Positions 34,984 through 40,631 of a DNA stretch of 40,631 nt are shown in pieces (the stretch's first letter is position 1; each line of letters starts with the position of its first letter). Source of the DNA: Pseudonocardiales bacterium (GTDB lineage: Bacteria > Actinomycetota > Actinomycetes > Mycobacteriales > QHCD01). Under the pieces are notes generated by a model. That model saw only the letters and a program-made list of their open reading frames with translations, was not told the origin of the DNA and did not search any database. The DNA lies in contig QHCD01000083.1 in NCBI GenBank assembly GCA_003244255.1, positions 1 to 40,631 of the forward strand. Direction: 5' to 3'. The translations under genes were made by a program, and so were the position numbers.

Positions 34984-35655
34984 GTGGATTCACCGCCGTC
35001 GTTGACGATGATCCGCGCCGGCCGGGTGCCCTACGAGCAGGCGTGGGAACGCCAGCGGCAGCTGCACGCCGCCCGAGTCGCCGGCGAGATCGGCGACACC
35101 GCCCTGCTGCTCGAGCATCCGCCGACCTTCACAGCCGGAAAACGCACCCAGTCCTGGGAACGACCCACCGACGGAACGCCGGTGATCGACGTCGACCGCG
35201 GCGGGCAGATCACCTGGCACGGGCCCGGACAGCTGGTCGGTTACCCGATCGTCGAGCTCGCCGATCCATACGACGTCGTCGCGTACGTCCGGGCGATGGA
35301 GGCCGTGCTGATCGAGGTCTGCGCACGCTTCGGGCTCCCCACCGCTCGGGTCAAGGGACGCAGCGGGGTATGGGTGCTCGCCGACGACCGCGGCCCTGAG
35401 CGCAAGGTGGCCGCGCTCGGCATCCGAGTCGCGAAGCGGGTGACCATGCACGGCTTCGCGCTGAACTGCGAGCCCGACCTGAGCTGGTTCGACCGTGTCG
35501 TACCGTGCGGAATCCGCGACGCCGGCGTGACCTCGCTCACGGCCGAACTCGGCTGCGACGTCACCGTTGCCGATGCGCTCCCGGTCGTCGAGGAACTGCT
35601 TCCGGGGCTGCTCGAGGTGGCCGCCGTCAGCCGGCTGGCCGCTGCGGCGCCGTGA
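34984..35655 (+). CDS. lipB: Octanoyltransferase
   Basis: 223 residues. LipB moves octanoate from acyl carrier protein to the lipoyl lysine of E2 and H proteins, the first step of lipoate synthesis. [18 protein letters not shown] is the family signature. The acyl-carrying Cys is C175 in VVPCGIRD and the catalytic Lys is K141 in ERKVAALG. It is separated from lipA by two minus-strand genes, whereas the two are adjacent in M. tuberculosis. Its last 29 bp overlap the convergent MFS gene. Confidence 0.95.
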   Translation: MDSPPSLTMIRAGRVPYEQAWERQRQLHAARVAGEIGDTALLLEHPPTFTAGKRTQSWERPTDGTPVIDVDRGGQITWHGPGQLVGYPIVELADPYDVVAYVRAMEAVLIEVCARFGLPTARVKGRSGVWVLADDRGPERKVAALGIRVAKRVTMHGFALNCEPDLSWFDRVVPCGIRDAGVTSLTAELGCDVTVADALPVVEELLPGLLEVAAVSRLAAAAP

Positions 35656-36844
35656 CCGGTGGCCGGCAGGCGCCGCTGATCGGAACGGCCACGGCGAGCA
35701 CGGCCGCGACGGCGATGAGCGATCGCAGGACACCGACGTGATCGCCCAGGAATCCGACCACCGGCGGACCGGCCAGGAAGGCGGTGTAGCCGATCGACGC
35801 GACGACGCTGACCCGGCCCGCGGCAGGCCGGCTCTCGTCGGCTGCTGCGCTCATCCCGATCGGGAAGCCCAGCGCCACCCCGAGACCCCACAACAGCGTC
35901 CCGAGGTAGGCGACGCCGAGCAGCTGCCCGAAGACGGTGAGCAGCAGGCCGATCAGAGCGACCAGGGCCGAGGCGCGCAGGGCGGCGACCCGCCCGAACA
36001 CCTCGATCACTCCTGGTCCGAACCAGCGGCCGACCGTCATCGCTGCCACGAATACGGCGTAGGCGAGCGACCCGAGCGCTGGTGCCGCGTGATAGCCGTC
36101 GATCACCGCGACCCCGAGCCAGTCGTTGCCCGTGCCCTCGGTGAAGGCCATGCACAGCACGAACGCGCCGATGAGCAGCGTCCGTGGTTCGCGCCACGCG
36201 GCCAGCGGAGTGCGTGCCGGCTCCTGCGCCGCGGCCGATTCGTCGGCACCGGCAGGCAGGAACTGCCGGACCCCGATTGGCACCGCGACCGCGACGACGG
36301 CCGCGACACCGAGCAGGTGCGCGGTCACCGGCATCCGCAGGGCAACCAGGCCCGAGCCGAGAACCGCTCCTGCGACCGTGCCGATGCTGAATCCGGCGTG
36401 GTAGCGCGGCATCACCGGCCGGCCCAGCCGACGCTCGACAGCCGCCCCCTGCACGTTCATCGCGACGTCCCAGGTGCCGTTGCCGTAGCCGAGGAAGAAC
36501 AGCCCCACAGCCGCGGGCACGATGCCCGAGGTGTAGCCGATCGCCGCCGTCGTCAGCCCGCAGGCGAAGAGCACGGCGCTGATTGCAACCGCCCGCGCCG
36601 CTCCAATCCGGTTGACGACGACACCCGCCATCGGCAGCGCCATCACCGATCCCGCGGCGATCGAGAGGAGCAGCAGGCCGAGAGCGGCCGGTGAGAGGTC
36701 GAGCCGGTCGCGGACCTGCGGGATGCGCGACACCCAGCTTGCGAAGGCGAATCCCGAGCCGATGAACGCCACGTAGACCGCCCGGTGCGCCCGCCGCACC
36801 GCGTCGTCGACGGCCGCGGTGAGACCTACGACGCGCACCGCCAA
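35627..36844 (-). CDS. MFS transporter, YbjJ-like
   Basis: 405 residues with about twelve hydrophobic helices. The N-terminal [31 protein letters not shown] stretch and [17 protein letters not shown] fit the YbjJ/fucose-permease-like branch of the major facilitator superfamily. The substrate is unknown. The TTG start at 36844 directly follows the stop of the LLM oxidoreductase; a GTG at 36838 is an alternative. The two genes form a minus-strand operon inserted between lipB and lipA. Confidence 0.88.
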   Translation of the reverse strand: MAVRVVGLTAAVDDAVRRAHRAVYVAFIGSGFAFASWVSRIPQVRDRLDLSPAALGLLLLSIAAGSVMALPMAGVVVNRIGAARAVAISAVLFACGLTTAAIGYTSGIVPAAVGLFFLGYGNGTWDVAMNVQGAAVERRLGRPVMPRYHAGFSIGTVAGAVLGSGLVALRMPVTAHLLGVAAVVAVAVPIGVRQFLPAGADESAAAQEPARTPLAAWREPRTLLIGAFVLCMAFTEGTGNDWLGVAVIDGYHAAPALGSLAYAVFVAAMTVGRWFGPGVIEVFGRVAALRASALVALIGLLLTVFGQLLGVAYLGTLLWGLGVALGFPIGMSAAADESRPAAGRVSVVASIGYTAFLAGPPVVGFLGDHVGVLRSLIAVAAVLAVAVPISGACRPPVTAPQRPAG

Positions 36845-37780
36845 TCAGCCGGGCATGGCCGGTGCGACCTCGCTCGCGACCAGCTCGACGTGGTCGAGGT
36901 CGTCGACGTCGAGCGTCTGCAGGTAGACGCGCGTCGCCCCGAGTTCGGCCCACCGGCCCAGCGTGTCGATGCACTGCGCTGGCGTGCCTGCGACCCCGGT
37001 TTCCCGCAGTTCGCCGGCGTCGCGCCCGATGGCGGCCGCGCGGCGGGCCACCTCGGCGTCGTCGCGACCACAGCACACCGTCAGGGCGACCGAGCGCAGC
37101 ACGCCGGACGGATCCCTCCCTGCGGCGGCGCAGGCGTCGTCGACCCGCGCGTACTGCCTGCGCACGGCGTCGGCCGGCGCGAACGCGACGTTGAACTCCG
37201 CCGCGTACCGCGCTGCCAGCGCTGGCGTGCGCGTCGGCCCGCGACCACCGACGATCAGCGGCGGATGCGGCTGCTGTACCGGCTTGGGCAGGCCGGGGGA
37301 ATCCGCCAGCTGGTAGTGCGATCCGTCGTAGCTGAAGCTCTTCCCCGTCGGCGTCTGCCACAGGCCGGTGATGATCGCGAGCTGCTCGGTCAGCCGGTCG
37401 AAGCGCTCCGCGACCGCCGGGAACGGGACACCGTAGGCGCGGTGCTCGGCCTCGAACCATCCGGCGCCGAGCCCCAGCTCTACCCGGCCAGAGCTCATCG
37501 CGTCGACCTGCGCGACCGTGATCGCGAGCGGACCGGGGAGCCGGAACGTGGCCGAGGTCACCAACGTGCCGAGCCGGATCCGCGAGGTGTCCCTGGCCAG
37601 TCCGGCGAGCGTGGTCCAGGCGTCGGTGCTGCCCGGCAGCGGATCGACCTCACCCATCGACAGGTAGTGATCGGAGCGGAAGAACGCGCTGTAGCCGGCG
37701 GCTTCGGCCGCGCGGGCGAGCCGGGCCAGCTGGTCGTACGTCGCGCCCTGCTGGGGCTCGGTGAAGATGCGCAGGTCCAT
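36845..37780 (-). CDS. LLM-class flavin/F420-dependent oxidoreductase
   Basis: 311 residues of the luciferase-like TIM-barrel superfamily, many of which use F420 in actinobacteria. [51 protein letters not shown] and [13 protein letters not shown] are family blocks. The substrate is unknown. ATG 37780 is preceded by TACGGT and 6 nt; the frame continues to 37849 through the inverted repeat and is not used. It is co-directional and contiguous with the MFS gene. Confidence 0.9.
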   Translation of the reverse strand: MDLRIFTEPQQGATYDQLARLARAAEAAGYSAFFRSDHYLSMGEVDPLPGSTDAWTTLAGLARDTSRIRLGTLVTSATFRLPGPLAITVAQVDAMSSGRVELGLGAGWFEAEHRAYGVPFPAVAERFDRLTEQLAIITGLWQTPTGKSFSYDGSHYQLADSPGLPKPVQQPHPPLIVGGRGPTRTPALAARYAAEFNVAFAPADAVRRQYARVDDACAAAGRDPSGVLRSVALTVCCGRDDAEVARRAAAIGRDAGELRETGVAGTPAQCIDTLGRWAELGATRVYLQTLDVDDLDHVELVASEVAPAMPG

Positions 37781-37786
37781 GCCGCG

Positions 37787-37792
37787 ACCGTA
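37787..37792 (-). promoter_or_regulatory. -10 element for the LLM oxidoreductase (leaderless)
   Basis: TACGGT on the minus strand, 6 nt, then ATG at 37780. Confidence 0.5.
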
Positions 37793-37820
37793 CCGAGCCC
37801 GCTCCTTCGCCCCCAACTCT

Positions 37821-37884
37821 CGCCGAGTGGCGACATTTGCGGGATTCACGCGGCGAGATAACCCGCAAATGTCGCCACTCGGCG
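37821..37884. repeat. Perfect 23-bp inverted repeat upstream of lipA
   Basis: Arms 37821-37843 (CGCCGAGTGGCGACATTTGC plus GGG) and 37862-37884 are exact reverse complements around an 18-nt loop. It lies between the divergent LLM and lipA promoters. A decayed copy is at 19299-19362. Confidence 0.9.
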
Positions 37885-37892
37885 GCGCTGCG

Positions 37893-37898
37893 TACCCT
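37893..37898 (+). promoter_or_regulatory. -10 element for lipA (leaderless)
   Basis: TACCCT, 7 nt, then GTG at 37906, nine bp past the end of the inverted repeat. Confidence 0.5.
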
Positions 37899-37905
37899 GA
37901 ACGGC

Positions 37906-38877
37906 GTGAGCCGTGTGGTCCAGGATGCCGACCAGGGTGAGGTCGCCCCCGAAGGCCGCCGGCTGCTCCGACTCGAGGTCCGCAACGCGCAGACGCCGAT
38001 CGAGCGCAAGCCGGCTTGGATCAAGGTCAAGGCGCGGATGGGCCCGGCGTACAACGAGCTGAAGGCGCTGGTGGCGCGCGAGGGCCTGCACACGGTCTGC
38101 GAGCAGGCCGGCTGCCCCAACATCTTCGAATGCTGGGAAGACCGCGAGGCGACGTTCCTGATCGGGGGGGACGCCTGCACCCGGCGGTGCGACTTCTGCC
38201 AGATCGACACCGGTAAGCCCGACCCACTCGACCGCGACGAGCCACGCCGCGTCGCGTCGAGCGTGCAGGCCATGGGCCTGCGCTACGCCACGGTCACCGG
38301 CGTTGCCCGCGACGACCTGGCCGATGAAGGCGCCTGGCTCTACGCCGAGACCGTGCGCGCGATCCACCGCGTCAATCCCGGTACGGGCGTCGAGCTGCTC
38401 ACGCCCGACTTCTCCGCGAAGCCCGACCTGCTCGACGAGGTCTTCGAAGCAGCGCCCGAGGTCTTCGCGCACAATCTGGAGACGGTCCCCCGCATCTTCC
38501 GGCGGATCCGCCCCGGCTTCCGGTACGACCGGTCGCTACAGGTGCTCTCGATGGCCCGCGATGCCGGACTGGTGACGAAGTCGAACCTGATCCTCGGCAT
38601 GGGCGAGATCGGCTCCGAGGTGTCAGCCACGATGCGCGACATGCACGACGCCGGCTGCGACCTGCTCACCATCACTCAGTACCTGCGCCCCTCGCCGCGG
38701 CACCATCCCATCGAGCGCTGGGTGCCGCCGGAGGAGTTCGCCGAGCTCGGCGCCGAGGCCGAGGCGATCGGTTTCGCGGGCGTGATGAGCGGTCCGCTGG
38801 TCCGATCGTCGTATCGGGCCGGCCGCCTCTACCGGCAGGCCGTCGCGGCCCGGGCGGACGCCGGCTCGGCCGGCTGA
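37906..38877 (+). CDS. lipA: Lipoyl synthase
   Basis: 323 residues. This radical-SAM enzyme inserts two sulfurs into the octanoyl group that LipB placed on E2 and H proteins. The auxiliary cluster cysteines are C65, C70 and C76 ([12 protein letters not shown]), and the SAM-cluster cysteines are C91, C95 and C98 (CTRRCDFC). GTG 37906 is chosen because TACCCT lies 7 nt upstream; the open frame to 37837 runs through the repeat. The ErpA-type carrier at 13615 could supply its clusters. Confidence 0.95.
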   Translation: MSRVVQDADQGEVAPEGRRLLRLEVRNAQTPIERKPAWIKVKARMGPAYNELKALVAREGLHTVCEQAGCPNIFECWEDREATFLIGGDACTRRCDFCQIDTGKPDPLDRDEPRRVASSVQAMGLRYATVTGVARDDLADEGAWLYAETVRAIHRVNPGTGVELLTPDFSAKPDLLDEVFEAAPEVFAHNLETVPRIFRRIRPGFRYDRSLQVLSMARDAGLVTKSNLILGMGEIGSEVSATMRDMHDAGCDLLTITQYLRPSPRHHPIERWVPPEEFAELGAEAEAIGFAGVMSGPLVRSSYRAGRLYRQAVAARADAGSAG

Positions 38878-38909
38878 CGGCGAGCTCGGCGGCGGCCACG
38901 CGGTAGCCC

Positions 38910-38915
38910 TATCCT
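38910..38915 (+). promoter_or_regulatory. -10 element for the DUF4191 gene (leaderless)
   Basis: TATCCT, 8 nt, then ATG at 38924. Confidence 0.45.
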
Positions 38916-38923
38916 TGGTCCTC

Positions 38924-39682
38924 ATGGCCAGGGACAAGGCGCAGGGCAAGACATCGAACCCGAAACCGGCGAAGAAGCCGGCCGGCGCAGCGGGCGGTGC
39001 CCAGAAGGTGAGCCGCCGCGAGCGGTTCCGCCAGGTCAGGCAGGCGTTCTCGCTGACCCGCAAGCGCGACAAGCGGCTGGTGCCATTCATGCTGCTGACG
39101 TTCCTCGTCGTGGCGGCGGTCATCGAGGCGATCGGCTGGGGGCTCGGCCACCCGCTCTACTTCCTGTTCTTCGCCGTCGTCGTCGGCCTGCTCGCGTCCA
39201 CGATCACCTTCGGGCGTCGCGCGCAGCGCGCGGCGTACACGCAGGTCGAGGGGCAGCCCGGCGCTGCGGCATGGGTGCTGCAGGGCATGCGTGGTGACTG
39301 GCGGACCACGCCGGCGGCCGCCGCGACCGCGTCGCTGGACACCGTCCACCGGGTGCTGGGCAAGCCCGGCGTTGTCCTGGTCGGCGAGGGCGCGCCACAC
39401 CGCGTCCGCGGCCTGCTCGCGCAGGAGAAGAAGCGAGTCGCCCGCATCGTCGGCGACACCCCCATCTACGACGTCGTCGTCGGCGAGGACGAGGGTCAGG
39501 TGCCCATCTCCAAGCTCTCCGCGCACCTGGTCAAGCTGCCGCGCAACGTGACCTCGAAGCAGATCAACGTGCTGGAGACCCGGCTCTCGGCTCTGGGCGG
39601 CGCGAGCCGTGGCATGCCGAAGGGGCCGGTGCCGCAGCGAGGGCAGCGCCAGGTCAACGAGCGGATGCTCCGTCGCCGCTGA
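38924..39682 (+). CDS. DUF4191 membrane protein
   Basis: 252 residues of an actinobacterial family (M. tuberculosis Rv2219). A Lys-rich N-terminus (1-~55) precedes two membrane helices at about 62-80 and 84-102. A C-terminal cytoplasmic domain follows with GMRGDWRTTPAAAAT, VLVGEGAPHRVRGLLAQEKKR and LPRNVTSKQINVLETRLSAL. Function is unknown; it is regularly found after lipA and before glnA. Its end overlaps the convergent RDD gene by 29 bp. Confidence 0.9.
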   Translation: MARDKAQGKTSNPKPAKKPAGAAGGAQKVSRRERFRQVRQAFSLTRKRDKRLVPFMLLTFLVVAAVIEAIGWGLGHPLYFLFFAVVVGLLASTITFGRRAQRAAYTQVEGQPGAAAWVLQGMRGDWRTTPAAAATASLDTVHRVLGKPGVVLVGEGAPHRVRGLLAQEKKRVARIVGDTPIYDVVVGEDEGQVPISKLSAHLVKLPRNVTSKQINVLETRLSALGGASRGMPKGPVPQRGQRQVNERMLRRR

Positions 39683-40097
39683 TGTCGGACGCCCGCTCGG
39701 CGCGGGTACGCACGGCCACGGTGCCCGCCAGCTTGTCGTGCACGCCACGCCCGAGCCGGTCGTAGATCAGGGCGGGCACCAGCAGCACCAGGCTGACGGT
39801 TCTCATCACCGCGCGCGGAAGGCCAACCGAGCGGGCTCCGTCGACCCGGATCAGACCGACGCCGCACAGCCGCATGCCCGCGGTCTGGCCGAACGCGGCC
39901 GTGAACAGGACGTACTGCACACTGAACACGACGAGGCTGACGTTCCCCGGCAGGTGCGGTGCGGTGAACAGTGCGGCGACGAGCGAGGAGAGCACGGCGT
40001 CGATCACGAACGCGACCACCCTCGAACCCATCGACGCGGGCGCACCCGGCCCGCGCTCGGGCAGATCGATCGCATGGCGGCCGGCCGGCGTCGTCAC
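39654..40097 (-). CDS. RDD-family membrane protein
   Basis: 147 residues from GTG 40097 (VTTPAGRHAIDLPE), with a TACCCT -10 six nt upstream; the frame stays open to 40220 but lacks a site there. GSRVVAFVIDAVLSSLVAALF has the Arg and Asp of the RDD domain, and a second block FGQTAGMRLCGVGLIRVDG and a third helix follow. RDD proteins are small multi-helix membrane proteins of mostly unknown function, some linked to ion exchange. The neighbour in M. tuberculosis is Rv2219A, also next to glnA1. Confidence 0.88.
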   Translation of the reverse strand: MTTPAGRHAIDLPERGPGAPASMGSRVVAFVIDAVLSSLVAALFTAPHLPGNVSLVVFSVQYVLFTAAFGQTAGMRLCGVGLIRVDGARSVGLPRAVMRTVSLVLLVPALIYDRLGRGVHDKLAGTVAVRTRAERASDISGDGASAR

Positions 40098-40103
40098 ACC
40101 TGG

Positions 40104-40109
40104 AGGGTA
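40104..40109 (-). promoter_or_regulatory. -10 element for the RDD gene (leaderless)
   Basis: TACCCT on the minus strand, 6 nt, then GTG at 40097. Confidence 0.45.
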
Positions 40110-40178
40110 ACGAGGGCCCGGGACGTCGCCGTAACGCGCCCGAAACACCGCAGATACGCGGGAGCAACGCGCCGCGCA

Positions 40179-40184
40179 TAGAGT
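40179..40184 (+). promoter_or_regulatory. -10 element for glnA
   Basis: TAGAGT, about 35 nt before the ATG at 40219; the leader contains GGAGGA. No GlnR-type site was recognised by eye. Confidence 0.4.
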
Positions 40185-40218
40185 CTGGGGCACCGGCATC
40201 GAGCCCAACGGAGGATCC

Positions 40219-40631
40219 ATGTTCGACGGCCCGGACGAGGTGTTGCGCTACATCGCCGACCACGACATCGAGTTCGTCGACGTGCGCTTCTGCGACCTGC
40301 CCGGCGTGATGCAGCACTTCACCGTTCCGGCGTCGACCGTCTCCGCGGACACGTTCACCGACGGCCTGCCCTTCGACGGCTCCTCGATCCGCGGCTTCCA
40401 GCAGATCCACGAGTCGGACATGCTGCTGCTGCCCGACGCCGCGACCGCCGTCGTCGACCCGTTCCGTGCCGCGCCGACGCTCGACCTGAACTTCTTCATC
40501 CACGACCCCCTGACCCTCGAGCCCTACAGTCGCGACCCGCGAAACGTGGCCAAGAAGGCCGAGCAGTATCTCGCCGGCAGCGGCATCGCCGACACCGCTT
40601 ACCTCGGGCCGGAGGCGGAGTTCTACATCTT
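40219..40631 (+). CDS. glnA: Glutamine synthetase type I (partial)
   Basis: The first 137 residues; the rest is beyond the window. [29 protein letters not shown] begins the N-terminal beta-grasp domain, which contains the DGSSIRGF loop that contributes to the neighbouring active site in the dodecamer. [10 protein letters not shown] starts the catalytic domain with the first metal-binding Glu. This matches the GSI-beta form (M. tuberculosis GlnA1), which is often controlled by adenylylation; the Tyr site lies outside the window. ATG 40219 follows GGAGGA. Confidence 0.95.
   Translation, partial: MFDGPDEVLRYIADHDIEFVDVRFCDLPGVMQHFTVPASTVSADTFTDGLPFDGSSIRGFQQIHESDMLLLPDAATAVVDPFRAAPTLDLNFFIHDPLTLEPYSRDPRNVAKKAEQYLAGSGIADTAYLGPEAEFYI

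Noticed and set aside
1..40631. Transposases, integrases, attachment sites, rRNA or tRNA genes
   Set aside because: None could be recognised anywhere in the window, including around the accessory block.

Overview
The window is a high-GC actinobacterial chromosome segment (roughly 70% GC by eye). The call rests on an actinobacterial bcc-aa3 respiratory cluster (ctaE-qcrC-qcrA-qcrB, ctaF, ctaC), several actinobacteria-specific families (DUF3043, DUF4191, a DEDDh exonuclease/GIY-YIG protein), an F420-type LLM oxidoreductase, and a c-di-AMP riboswitch ahead of a secreted coiled-coil protein. Gene order follows the Mycobacterium tuberculosis Rv2190c-Rv2220 block closely, but nothing mycolate-specific is present. 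A Frankiales/Geodermatophilales/Nakamurellales-type relative is plausible; I cannot fix the genus. Layout: 1-1380 carries a partial NlpC/P60-like secreted coiled-coil gene read leftward behind a c-di-AMP riboswitch, and a small CxxC protein. 1491-5507 carries the exonuclease/GIY-YIG protein, an AsnC-type ligand-binding domain protein, a small conserved protein, trpD and an atypical receiver protein. 5661-11197 is the respiratory cluster: oxidase subunits II, III and IV plus the complete bc complex; subunit I (ctaD) is not here. 11395-20493 has asnB, an ErpA-like Fe-S carrier, glycerate kinase, DUF3043, an aldo/keto reductase, small proteins, an unusual MBL-CobT fusion and gcvT. 20609-26282 has leucyl aminopeptidase, dihydrolipoamide dehydrogenase, the E2 acyltransferase and a TIGR01777 epimerase-like protein. 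34984-38877 has lipB and lipA with an MFS transporter and an LLM oxidoreductase between them. 38924 to the end has DUF4191, an RDD membrane protein and the start of glnA. lpdA, the lipoylated E2, gcvT, lipB and lipA together form a lipoate-use neighbourhood. An accessory block (26292-34802) interrupts the conserved order between the TIGR01777 gene and lipB. It holds a membrane Ser/Thr kinase-like protein, an S51 peptidase, a low-GC secreted I36/crystallin-like protein in an operon with an ABC ATPase and an FtsX-type permease, and an MMPL transporter. The secreted protein has the best -35/-10 promoter I noted in the window but an apparent one-base frameshift in its signal peptide. Two recurrent themes stand out. 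At least eleven genes have a TANNNT-like -10 hexamer placed 6-8 nt before the start codon, which is the leaderless-transcript arrangement. Several intergenic regions carry long inverted repeats, including one family with two copies in the window.
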